Source: STC-113 sp964618565 (GTDB taxonomy: Bacteria; Patescibacteriota; Gracilibacteria; BD1-5; UBA2023). From it: a stretch of DNA of 29,816 nt. Shown one piece after another: positions 21,411 to 29,816 of the stretch; position 1 is the first letter of the stretch; every line of letters begins with the position of its first letter. The translations under genes and the position numbers were made by a program. Below the pieces are notes generated by a model. It searched no databases, was not told the origin of the DNA, and saw only the letters and a list, made by a program, of their open reading frames with translations. Location: assembly GCA_964618565.1 (NCBI GenBank), contig CAZUBA010000025.1, positions 1 through 29,816 of the forward strand, read 5' to 3'.

Positions 21411-21928
21411 ATTTCCAAATTATCATTTTAATAATTCCTTACGCACCTGACATGCCTCAGATCAGTATTCGGTGAGTAGATATGCGGCACTCAATACCAA
21501 TCCCAGATATATACCGATCACCAAGAGTATCAGCTATATAAAGACGATGAATAGTAATTGGAAGAGGTGAATCATCATATCGTAGAGCTATTTGTGTGCA
21601 ATGCATCTAATTGATCCCATGCAGGCAGGAACCAGTCGCTTTGTCAATTTCAGGTTTTATCATAACACCTCTTTGCCGCAGGGAAGTTTGTCGTGCTTTT
21701 TGACATCAATAGGTTCGTATTGAAAAGTCAATCAGAAATGCTTGTTATGTTTGTCGCATAATTCTCGACCAATGCCCATTTTTGATCAGGCTCATCAGAC
21801 GGGAATGCTATGACTTTCGTTTGAGAAGTGCTTCAGACTTGAGCCACCACTCATCATCAGCACCTGTATCAGATTGCAACCGAAGCAGGACAAGCTAATG
21901 TGTAATCTGTATTCGTATAATAATTTAT
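21411..21928. repeat. 518-bp near-identical duplication, copy 2
   Basis: Direct-repeat partner of 19161-19678 with one silent mismatch. The sequence diverges abruptly on both sides: upstream at the junction with the rest of the gene, downstream about 17 bp after the stop codon. Confidence 0.95.
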
Positions 21929-22822
21929 TGCTGCAGTACAATCCCATGACATAAAATCGTACCAACTAGCTCAAACATCATAAATTTCTTCATAAGTTTG
22001 TCAGACTATACAGGCTCAAGAGGGTGGGGAAGTTGTGGTAACATTGCAATTGGAACAATACTTACTATCATCCTGTCAAATAACCCATGTTCAATATGTA
22101 CATGCCAATGTATTGCAGCTTTGGCTTGTTGTGGGCTTGGCTCAAGTGCAATTCGTATCGGCTACAATCTGTCAATCATTTCTTTGGCAGGCTACAGTTC
22201 TAGTTTGCGTACCTCATCAGCAAGCAACACTACAAGATCAATATGTTCATGTAGTCCATGAATATGTGTATCATTGAGTACAGCTATTATAAGGATAAGT
22301 TCATCACAATGTTCAATTCGTACAAACTCTAGCTTGTGAAGAGCAAGTGGCAGGATAGATGGGATTTTGCACCGAATATCATGTTACTGAGTTTCAGTTC
22401 AGTATAGTTCACCAAGCGGTTCAAGTACAGTTGGCGGGCGGTGACGCACTGCACGAAGGGCTTGAGTAGCTTCAATCAAGATTTCAGTATGTACATGTTC
22501 TGACCTGGCTTATATCTGCGCAATTTCATCAAAATGGAACAGAAGATGACTGATAAGCAACCTTACTTTGTCAATTTAGTATCGTTCCTAAGCTAGCAGT
22601 ATAACAGTTTATCGACTGGCAAGATAAAACTCAATTGCTTTGTATTAATACCTGTCAATCAGTACAGGTTGAATTTATAGATGACACATCGGATATTGTC
22701 CATGTGGTATCTGCATTTTGCCTAAAAACATCTCAAATTTTTCATCAAGCAGCATCTGCAGAGGATGAAATCATCATCAATAATGCAATTAATATTCAAT
22801 TATATTTTTTTATATTTATCAT
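21428..22822 (-). CDS. Secreted protein with TSP1 and DUF1566/Lcl-like lectin-fold domain (copy B)
   Basis: A 464-residue paralog of 19178-20671. The N-terminus MINIKKYNGILIALLMMISS is a signal peptide. The Cys-rich small domain (ATCSSQARVCTNGTLGGTYP) and a TSP1 repeat (WTTGTYGSCSVACGGGTQTR, then CQRND and VADTNC) parallel copy A but differ at many sites. Between TSP1 and the C-terminal domain is an extra stretch of about 55 residues with four cysteines (YCSNCNV, GACIVGQTY). The C-terminal DUF1566-like domain is identical in protein sequence to copy A. It starts 12 bp downstream of gene 22835-24331 and precedes the lipoprotein gene. The sharp change from divergent to identical suggests recent gene conversion or cassette duplication. 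Confidence 0.85.
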
Positions 22823-22834
22823 AATTTTTATTTA

Positions 22835-24331
22835 TTATTCAGTTATCTGCATTATATATGGCTTTAAAATTTGTATATTAGGATTGTACATGACTATCAC
22901 TGGATTTTCTAATACGGAAGTCCTGAGTCACGATTCAGCCGAATCTCAGGCTTTACATAATTTCTTACCTGACCATGCATATTTAAGTCATTCCATAGAG
23001 TCATTCTTCCTCGGGGCATTATTATCTCAGCATGTTAATCAGCTTGGAACTGGAATAACTTCAAATGTTCTAAGTTTTGAAATATCATATGAATAATCTT
23101 TATATATTTTACCATATTTATTATATGCATCACTTCAATAAGGAACATTATCGGATCAGGTTGTATTACCTGAGGAAATCTGTCAATATATCATAAGCTG
23201 CCTTCTTAAATAATTTTTTGATATTCAACCATCACTTGCACTTGAGCTTATTACTGCTGTTCAATTATAATTTAGAACGCTTCAATCAGCTATAAGTACA
23301 GCATCAATATTTGTTACATTTGGGTCTATATAAATATTTCAACCGTTTTTGTATTCCTTTCCAACTCATCTTTTTGCAACTAGAATCAGAAGGGAATCAG
23401 AATCATTATCATTATAAATATCGGCATTAATATAAATATTCCCTCATTTTACAATTATTGTTTTTTGTCCAACAACTTTTAACTTATAATTCGATGGGTC
23501 AGATGAAAATGAATAACTATTTTCTAATTTAAGTATTTTTCAAATATTATCTTCATTTGAGGCCATTAATTCTTTTTGACCTTCATAATTGAAGTATTTC
23601 AAACTCCATCAAGCATCTTCAAAGGCAGACTTAGATAGTTTTGTTATTGTTGTTTCCGGGGGAGATCATCTTAATATTGTCTCTAACTGTTTATTTATAT
23701 TAGTTTTGACTATATATTTTTGATCTTGGAATTGTCATTCAATTACTCTAATTGGGCTATTTACAGCATTGGTATTAACCTTATTAATTCAATTTGCTTT
23801 TATTTCTTGAGATATGTTTGTTGTTGTTGCAGTTCCTTCGGCTCACAAATCTTTTTCTCATATTTTCAAAGATTTCAGTTTTATTACTATCTTACCTCCA
23901 ATTAAGCAAACATGACTGTTTGAATCAATATCAAAATTTCACCAAATATCAGATGATATGGCTCAGTTCAAGGTGAGTGCTCATCAACTTGGGCAATCTG
24001 ATGTATATGTGTTGAATTTTGCGGAATTATACACCGCATTTAAATTAATTATATTGAAATTTCAATATAATGTTGAATTTATTGCTCAAGTGACAGTTCT
24101 AAGAATTGTTCAATTAATAGTTGTAATATTTCAATCAATATCTGTCTCGGGATTTATGTATTTTGAGTAATTTCAATTTAGATTCCAGTTATCTGTGTTT
24201 ATTCATGCATCAACATTATTTTTAGATGCTGTGATTTGCGATCCTGCGAAAGTTTGGCATGCTAGTCCTCAAAAAAGGCTTATTAATAAGATAGTCATCA
24301 AGGCCACTCTCTTTATTGATATTTTTTTCAT
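22835..24331 (-). CDS. Secreted beta-rich surface protein (498 aa)
   Basis: A 498-residue protein. The signal peptide is MKKISIKRVALMTILLISLF followed by GGLACQTFA. The mature protein is rich in Asn, Ile, Thr and Gly. It has recurring short strand-turn units such as GGNIYIDPNVTNIDAVLIAD and GGNIYINADIYNDNDSDS, suggesting a repetitive beta fold (beta-helix-like). I have a general impression that such stretches occur in CPR surface proteins near pilins, but cannot name a family. The C-terminal part (YDISKLRTFEVIPVPSG) has two cysteines. It is the first gene of a minus-strand operon with the two TSP1/DUF1566 proteins and the lipoprotein, behind a good promoter at 24375-24403. Confidence 0.75.
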
Positions 24332-24374
24332 TAATAAAATAGCAAATTGTAAACGTGGCGTTGAATTAATTGCT

Positions 24375-24403
24375 ATAGTAGTATACTTTTTTACTATAGT
24401 CAA
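24375..24403 (-). promoter_or_regulatory. Predicted promoter of the secreted-protein operon
   Basis: Minus strand: -35 TTGACT (24398-24403), spacer 17 bp, -10 TACTAT (24375-24380), 44 bp before the ATG at 24331. It would drive the four genes down to 19178. Confidence 0.6.
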
Positions 24404-24426
24404 TCTTTTTTATCAATCCATATTAC

Positions 24427-24465
24427 AATAAAAAACATCCCGATTTAATCGGGATGTTTTTTATT
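24427..24465. terminator. Intrinsic terminator (same stem as after clpP)
   Basis: A perfect 18-bp stem (24427-24444 and 24448-24465) with core ACATCCCGAT/ATCGGGATGT and loop TTA. It ends the minus-strand gene 24499-25113. The stem equals that of the clpP terminator at 19126-19158. Confidence 0.9.
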
Positions 24466-24498
24466 GTTTACATTTTGAATAGACAGCAACTGTCCAAT

Positions 24499-25113
24499 TT
24501 ATGCCATGTTTAACCTTTCTCAAACTTCATTTGCTTCCTTTTGAGATTTTAATTGTTCATTGTTGCCTTCATTCCTTGCTACTTTCTTTTGATTTATTTC
24601 AGCTTCTAGTTTCTTGATTCTCACATCTTTTATCATATCGACGAGTCCTCTTAATTTTTCAGAAAACATATCACTCTTATCTTTCATTTCTTTACCTTCT
24701 TTTCAAGCTTGTTCTGAATATAATTTCTCCTGTTTTTTCATTTCAGCATGAGAGGTTCATTCCATTTCATTGATTTTATCTACAATTTCCTGAAACATCT
24801 CGATTTTCTTTTTTGGGTCTTGCTCTTTTTTGATATCTTCCATCAATCAGGTTTTTTGGAATTCTGCCAGCTCCTTAGTTCAAGTGTTTCCTCATAAGCT
24901 TCACATGCTTCTATTTATCTTATCTTGAAGTGCGGAATCAATTCATTCATTCAAATCATTTATATCAAATTTTTCCTTTTCACCTCATTTGTTTCTTAAT
25001 CATTCTGATAACAGGGCTTTGTCTTTTATATCCAGATCTTTTCAGAAGCTTTTTTCTAATTTTCCTTGAGTTTTCAGATTATCATCTAATCTTTTTGTTT
25101 CTAAATCAGACAT
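24499..25113 (-). CDS. Charged coiled-coil protein, unknown (204 aa)
   Basis: A 204-residue protein starting MSDLETKRLDDNLKTQGKLE, nearly all charged helix (Lys, Glu, Asp, Gln), with heptad-like stretches around 80-200, for example LVDMIKDVRIKKLEAEINQK. No cysteine, signal peptide or membrane segment, so it is probably cytoplasmic. Glycine clusters (GSLGGNTGT) are partly TGA. The family is unknown. It has its own promoter (25146-25174) and terminator. Its charged helical character and MSD start resemble the head of the giant surface protein (start at 16104), but the similarity is too weak to call homology. Confidence 0.7.
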
Positions 25114-25145
25114 ATATTAATGGAGTTATAAATATTAATGCTTTA

Positions 25146-25174
25146 ACTATAGCATAAGAAATCATTTTAAGCAA
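25146..25174 (-). promoter_or_regulatory. Predicted promoter of gene 24499-25113
   Basis: Minus strand: -35 TTGCTT (25169-25174), spacer 17 bp, -10 TATAGT (25146-25151), 32 bp before the ATG at 25113. Confidence 0.55.
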
Positions 25175-25185
25175 AAATATGAGAA

Positions 25186-25213
25186 AAAAGTCTTGGATTT
25201 ATCAAAGACTTTT
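25186..25213 (-). terminator. Intrinsic terminator of the dnaA-tdk-rsmI operon
   Basis: A 9-bp stem (25186-25194 and 25205-25213; AAAAGTCTT/AAGACTTTT) followed by a T run on the minus strand, directly after the rsmI stop at 25215. Confidence 0.65.
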
Positions 25214-25214
25214 C

Positions 25215-25868
25215 TTAAAATACTATAACAAATTCTCATTTAAGATTCTGTTTTCAGAAATATATCCTGCATTCCTCAATTGTGTCTCTTTTGAATTCTT
25301 CGAATTTTTTTGTTAATTCTCTCGCTACGACTATCTTGTGATCTTTTCAGAATGTCTTTTCAAGATCTTCAAGTGTCTTTAATATTCTGTGAACAGATTC
25401 ATATATCACTACAGTATAATCTTTTTTCTCTAATTCTTTCAGAAGAGTCTGCCTTCATTTTTTAACAGGAAGGAATCAAATGAACCTGAAATCATGCATA
25501 TGCATTCAGCTTCAGACTATTGCACTAAGAACTGCAGAGGCTCATGGAATGGGGCATACTTGAATATTCTCTTCTATTGCCTTTCTGACAAGATTATAAG
25601 CGGGATCTGATATTCAAGGAGTTCATGCATCGCTTATAAGTGCGATATTTTTTCATTCTTTCAATAAATCTAAGATTTTCTTGATCTTTGAATCGTCTGA
25701 ATGTGCGTGAAAATTGAGAAGATTATTTTTAATATCATATGCCTTGAGAAGAACTCATGAAGTTCTTGTGTCTTCGCAGACAATATAATCGACCTCCTTT
25801 AGAATCCTTACAGCCCTATAGGTTATGTCTTCCAAATTTCATATTGGCGTGGATACTATGTATAGCAT
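25215..25868 (-). CDS. rsmI: 16S rRNA (cytidine-1402-2'-O)-methyltransferase RsmI
   Basis: A 217-residue SAM-dependent tetrapyrrole-methylase-fold enzyme that 2'-O-methylates C1402 in the ribosomal decoding centre. The family signatures are all visible: IVSTPIGNLEDITYRA at the start, CEDTR, SDAGTPGISDPAYNLV, PIPGASAVLSA, and the end LKGEFVIVF. The protein is shorter than E. coli RsmI (286) because it lacks the C-terminal extension, as in many small genomes. It is the last gene of the dnaA-tdk-unknown-rsmI run. Confidence 0.95.
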
Positions 25869-25915
25869 GGTTTTAGTGTTTAATGTTGTTATCGATTCGT
25901 ACTGAACTTTCATTT

Positions 25916-26275
25916 TTATGCTTGAGCCTGTTCATCATTTTTCACTCTGATCTGCTGATTGGATAGCATCCTGACCATTTTAGGTAAATGCTCATCTCTG
26001 GTCAATCATCAGCACATGATCTGGATATTGACCATTCATAGCTCTTCTTTTATATCAGGCTTTATCTTATCGGATATGGATGAGATGAAATCTGCAGTCT
26101 CAGCAAAATTTGCCCTGAATCCAGTTCTGGATATTATCTCATAAACACTACGCCTTACGAGCTCTCATTCTTCCCAAACCTTGCTGTTCTGTATGACTAT
26201 AGCCTGCATTTCCGGTGACAATTCTGATATATGCTGAGCATCTGCGTCTCAGGAATAAAATCTATTATTTTCCAT
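25916..26275 (-). CDS. Unknown conserved-looking protein (119 aa)
   Basis: A 119-residue soluble protein starting MENNRFYSGDADAQHISELS. Helical, with VYEIISRTGF, FISSISDKIKPDIKEELG and a single cysteine; no signal peptide or membrane segment. Five of its glycines are TGA. It lies 17 bp downstream of tdk and 47 bp upstream of rsmI on the same strand, hence likely part of the dnaA operon. I do not recognise the family. A DNA- or nucleotide-related role could be guessed from neighbours only. Confidence 0.7.
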
Positions 26276-26292
26276 ATTGCAATAGTTAAATA

Positions 26293-26877
26293 TTAAATCT
26301 GATTTCAGATATTCTTTTCCAGATAGTGCTTCAGACAAAGAGAAATATATTTATCATTCTCTCATATTTCTATCTGTTCGCCTTCTGTTGTCATTTTTCA
26401 GTTTGATATTCTTGCATTCATTGTAGCCTTACGTGAACACCAGCAAATTGTCTTTATCTCTTCAATCTTCTGTGCTATTTCAAAAAGCCTTTTGCTTCAT
26501 TCGAATAAGTTGCCGAGAAAATCAGTTTTTATTCAAAAGCACATTACGGGAATATCCATTGTTGTTACGACCGTAGCAAGATCATCAACTTGGTTTTTAA
26601 ATAGGAATTGGCTCTCATCAACCAATATGCAATCGAGTGATTTTTCTCCTTTAAGCTTAGCAATGGTTTCAAGGAAATCTGTACTTGAATTGAATGAAAT
26701 TGATGGCAAAGCACTTCAGCTTCTAGAAGATACTTTTCAGTTTGCAAATCTGGTATCAAGTTCGGAGTTGAAGATGATGACATTCCTTCATCTTTCTGTG
26801 TAATTATAAGCCACCTTTAAGAGCTCAAGTGATTTGCCTGCTCACATGGCTCAATATTGAAAATATAGTTTGGACAT
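26293..26877 (-). CDS. tdk: Thymidine kinase
   Basis: A 194-residue type II (TK1-like) thymidine kinase that phosphorylates thymidine to dTMP for salvage. It has the P-loop GAMGAGKS (family pattern GPMFSGKS), the Walker B/catalytic segment ILVDESQFL, and the zinc-ribbon region TICWCSRKATMNAR and LCLKHYL. The first zinc pair is CxC rather than the usual CxxC, and the second keeps Cys and His. The start ATG overlaps the dnaA stop (TAATG), implying coupled translation. Salvage of thymidine fits an organism that depends on other cells for nucleotides. Confidence 0.93.
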
Positions 26878-28295
26878 TAAATACCTAATTTATCTCTTAA
26901 AACATTTATTTCGTAGAATAAATTCTGGTTTTTCTTCAGGATGAGTTCTAGCTTTCTGCATGAATATAATACTGCAGAATGATTTCTTCATGAAAATATA
27001 TTTCAGATTCTTTCTAAAGTATAATTCATGTAATTCTTAAGAAGATACATTGCAACTTGCCTAGGTATCATATTTTCTTTTCTCCTGTCTTCTCAAAGCA
27101 AGTCTTTCTTGTTTATCGCAAAATGTTCACTGACTATATCAATTAGCTCATCATAACTCTTGATGCTCATCTTGTGTTTTTTTGTAGTTCAAAGAAGAGA
27201 GTTGGTAATAGCAAGCTTATTAAGCCTCTGTGCAACATTTTCAATTGTTGGCGGAGTATTATGAAGTTCGTATTCTGCTATGATCTGGTTAAGTATTCAT
27301 TCTAATTCACGTATATTAGATCCCGCATTGTATGCTATAAATTCTGCCACTTCCTGAGGAATAATGAATTCTCTCGCTCTTGCTTTTTCTTGAAGTATTG
27401 CAAGTCTTGTTTCAAAATCAGGTTCTGATATGTCGACAATTATTCACCATTCAAATCTGCTTCTAAGTCTTGGTTCAAGTTCTGTTAATTCTCTTGGAGC
27501 TCTATCTCATGAAAGTATGATTTGTTTATTTGATTCGTACAAAATATTAAAAATATTATACAACTCTTGTTGAGTTTGTTCCTTACCGCTTAGAAATTGT
27601 ACGTCGTCTATAACAAGAACATCTATAGAACGGTATTTCTCCTTCATTTTTTCTAATGTTCTTTTCTTAACATTTGTAACGTAATCATTTGCGAATCTAT
27701 CCGCTGTTGTATAAATTATTTTCTTATCTTTGAATTTTGATTTTATCTGATTACCGGTCGCTTGAAGCAGGTGAGTCTTTCCAAGTCAAACATTTCAATA
27801 TATGTATAATGGATTATAAGATGCTCAAGGTTTTCGAGATACAGCTTCGCAAGCAGAGAAAGGCAGTTGATTTGATGGACCGACTATGAAGTTGTCAAAA
27901 TTATATTTATCATTGATCGTTTTGATCTCTGTTCATTCTGAACTGTTACTATCTTCAAAATCTTCTTTTTTCTTCTTTGTTGTTAAGTCCTTGTATTCTT
28001 TAAAACAATCTATTACTTTGTGATTTGAGGGATTATCAATGTTTGCATCAACTTGAAAATCTATAAATTGGATATTCGGATATTGTGAAGTGACTATTGC
28101 TTTGATTTCATTGTAGAATTTAAAACTGATGTTATCTTTTGCAAAACTGGATATAACTCAAAAACTAACGGAATTATCTTGTATGGATACTATAGATAAT
28201 TTCTTGAAGTAAGTTAAGAAATCTGTTTTCTTGATTTTCTCAACCAACTCTTTAACTATGCTTTTTAGTAATAGTATTTCAGATACTTTATCCAT
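26877..28295 (-). CDS. dnaA: Chromosomal replication initiator protein DnaA
   Basis: A 472-residue AAA+ initiator that binds DnaA boxes and opens the origin. Order: N-terminal domain I (about 1-90); a charged linker (KKKKEDFEDSNSSEGTE); AAA+ domain with NFIVGPSNQ, Walker A GNVGLGKTHLLQATGN (near 168) and Walker B VLVIDDVQFL; the arginine-containing RLRSRFEWG; and the C-terminal DNA-binding domain with signature region FSGRNHSAV. The length is normal. Glycines in GNVGLGKT are partly TGA. It is the first gene of the operon with tdk and rsmI, a common neighbour of the replication origin. Confidence 0.97.
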
Positions 28296-28724
28296 TTTTT
28301 AATTATTTATTTTTTGAATTAAAAATTTCATACCAAATCTATATTTTTTTTTATTGATGTCAAAGTTAAAAAAACATTTGACAATGGCTTTTTGAACAAG
28401 TTTTTTGAACTCAAATCCATCTAGCTTTTATGTGTAGGCACTTTTTAACATTTTCGTATAATTTATTTGTTCTAATTTCCTCTGTTTTGCCTTTATGTAA
28501 AGAAAAACTCAGCTAAGAGTTTATCTAATAAATTGATGTTTGCATTATATGAAAAAACAGCCAAAAAAGAAATGTTTTTAAAAAATTTGTTCAATCATTT
28601 TTTTTGGCTTATGCTTTATGATTGATAAGGTGTTATTGAAAGAATGAAAATAGAAGCTTATAATCCTTAATGATTGCTATCTAAGAAAACTGATAAATTA
28701 AGAATAATAAGGGAGTCATAATAA
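28296..28724. other. dnaA upstream spacer, candidate oriC
   Basis: A 429-bp AT-rich stretch without a convincing gene. It holds a direct repeat TTTTTTGAAC near 28390, and a hairpin with arms AGCCAAAAAA (28559-28568) and TTTTTTGGCT (28600-28609) that could terminate the upstream gene 28725-29816 on the minus strand. Position next to dnaA makes it a candidate replication origin, but I see no consensus DnaA boxes (TTATNCACA). A 30-residue plus-strand ORF at 28536 is not convincing. Confidence 0.35.
28336..28363 (-). promoter_or_regulatory. Candidate dnaA promoter
   Basis: Minus strand: perfect -35 TTGACA (28358-28363), spacer 16 bp, -10 TAGATT (28336-28341, 4/6), 40 bp before the dnaA ATG. Confidence 0.45.
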
Positions 28725-29816
28725 TTATTTTGCCCAAATTGTAGTTGTGAATTTATTATACGGACTTACATGAGATGAGTAGGTGTAAGTATTAAATCAT
28801 CAGCTGCATGTTCACTCATAACAACCTATTACGAGTCATCTGGCCCAGCTGGAAGCGTTATTATTAGTTCAGTTATTATATTGCACAAAAGTTCATCAAT
28901 ATGTGCTAGATCACTTAGAACAGTCTCAAGATCAGTTTTGTGATGAAGTTGTGCTTAATACACAATCTTTATGAACATATCATTTTGCAAAAGGTCATCA
29001 TTCAACTCGCAGAAAATAGTCGTTAGAAGATTTTAAGGAATTTATGATATTGTCATTTAGCTTAAAATTATCAGTTGCACTAGGGGATAGGCTTGTTGGT
29101 GGATAATTATAGCCTGAATTCGTTATTGTAGGATTGGCACTTCATAAATCCTTTGCTCATCTTTGTACAAGTGTCCATCAGCCTCAATCCTTTATCATAT
29201 CGCAATAAGCTTGAAATGCAGGATCTGAATTTGGCTTAATCCAATAGATTCAGTCCGCGGATGATGGATATGCCATTTTAATCGTATTACAACTAGTTCA
29301 TGCATTGCTGCTGGTATCTCAATTATTTGCCAATATTATTCCATCTCAATTTCAATCTCCTCTAACTCCACCTCATAATGAATTCTTTACTAATCAATTT
29401 CAGATCTCAATCAATTTCAAATTATCTGCAGAGATGATATTTTGGGCTGCTGTACTTGAAATGTTACTTCCTGAATATGCGGACTGCAATTTCTGCATCA
29501 ATGTGGCTATATCAGAAGCTGACAATTTGTCCGAACCGGTTGAATATATCTGGTCTGCTTTATAATTGGCGAAATTGTTTATTCACGGTAGAATTATTGT
29601 TCAAGAGCCGAATGTATTATTGAATGTTATGCTTTGTTGACTTGAAGAGTTTGTTCAAAATAAAGTTGGTGTCGGTATATAATAATAAGTTGATCAAGTC
29701 TGTACTTTCAATACCACTCAATTATAATTTCCAGAGATATAGACATTCACTCAAGTTCAGCCTAATGCATTCGCATCAGGAGAATTGAGAATTGAGAACT
29801 GAGAGATGAGGAAATC
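28725..29816 (-). CDS. Secreted protein with fibrinogen-like C-terminal domain (5' end outside window)
   Basis: The last 363 residues of a minus-strand gene, open to the window edge; the N-terminus is missing. After a Ser/Thr/Asn-rich region and a helical stretch (SASDIATLMQKLQSAYSG) comes a domain starting about 180 residues from the visible start: SSADGIYWIKPNSDPAFQAY, then CDMIKDGGGWTLVQRG. This is the signature of the fibrinogen C-terminal fold (GxYWIxP...F.VYCDM...GGGWT). The remainder has further cysteines (HKDCVLSTT, GDCSKG, VIGCYEGTC) and ends FTTTIWAK. In animals and some bacteria this fold binds carbohydrates or proteins. Several glycines of DGGGW are TGA. A secreted adhesin or pilin-like role is likely; the missing start would decide. 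Confidence 0.8.

Noticed and set aside
19161..21928. Diversity-generating retroelement (template/variable repeat) because DUF1566-like domains are common DGR targets
   Set aside because: The repeat is 518 bp with one mismatch that is C/T in the coding strand, not a cluster of adenine-site changes, and no reverse transcriptase gene is in the window.
28536..28628. 30-residue plus-strand ORF starting MFALYEKTAKKEMFLKNLFN
   Set aside because: It spans the long hairpin, has no supporting context and does not resemble the expected rpmH neighbour of dnaA.

Overview
This looks like a bacterial chromosome segment from the Candidate Phyla Radiation (Patescibacteria), from a lineage that reads UGA as glycine (translation table 25; Gracilibacteria or Absconditabacteria/SR1). 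In-frame TGA sits at invariant glycines of DnaB, ClpC, ClpP, HisS, RsmI, GuaB1 and DnaA. Every gene here stops at TAA or TAG. Read with the standard code the window breaks into short false ORFs. With TGA=Gly it becomes about 25 mostly long, tightly packed genes, and all coordinates below use that reading.

Layout. 1-1219 (minus): a prepilin cut by the window edge, a polytopic membrane protein with a poly-glycine tail, and a small one-helix membrane protein. 1357-3638 (plus): a membrane-anchored TPR protein and replicative helicase DnaB, ending at a hairpin shared with the next convergent operon. 3684-9132 (minus): ClpC followed almost without gaps by two large secreted proteins. 9366-11519 (plus): a GuaB1-type GMP reductase, an unknown helical protein and a doubtful small ORF. 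11596-16104 (minus): a 1502-residue surface protein with a helical head, a region patterned like an outer-membrane beta-barrel, and a long chain of FN3/Ig-like repeats. 16218-17552 (minus): HisS. 17708-19102 (plus): a prepilin and ClpP. 19178-24331 (minus): four secreted proteins or lipoproteins, two carrying thrombospondin type-1 (TSP1) and DUF1566/Lcl-like lectin-fold domains and sharing a 518-bp block with one mismatch. 24499-25113 (minus): a charged coiled-coil protein. 25215-28295 (minus): dnaA, tdk, a small unknown gene and rsmI, with a likely origin-side spacer upstream of dnaA. 28725-29816 (minus): a secreted protein with a fibrinogen-like C-terminal domain, cut by the window edge.

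How it fits together. Housekeeping genes (DnaA, DnaB, ClpC/ClpP, HisS, RsmI, thymidine kinase, GMP reductase) alternate with a rich cell-surface set: type IV prepilins, signal-peptide proteins, a lipoprotein and large adhesin-like proteins. TSP1, FN3/Ig-like and fibrinogen-like modules are typical of animal extracellular matrix. Here they plausibly serve attachment to a host or prey cell, as expected for an episymbiont or predatory lifestyle. That role is inference. The most notable items are the duplicated lectin-type cassette, the invasin-like architecture in a lineage thought to lack a conventional outer membrane, the fibrinogen-like protein, and the poly-Gly tail built from GGA and recoded TGA.
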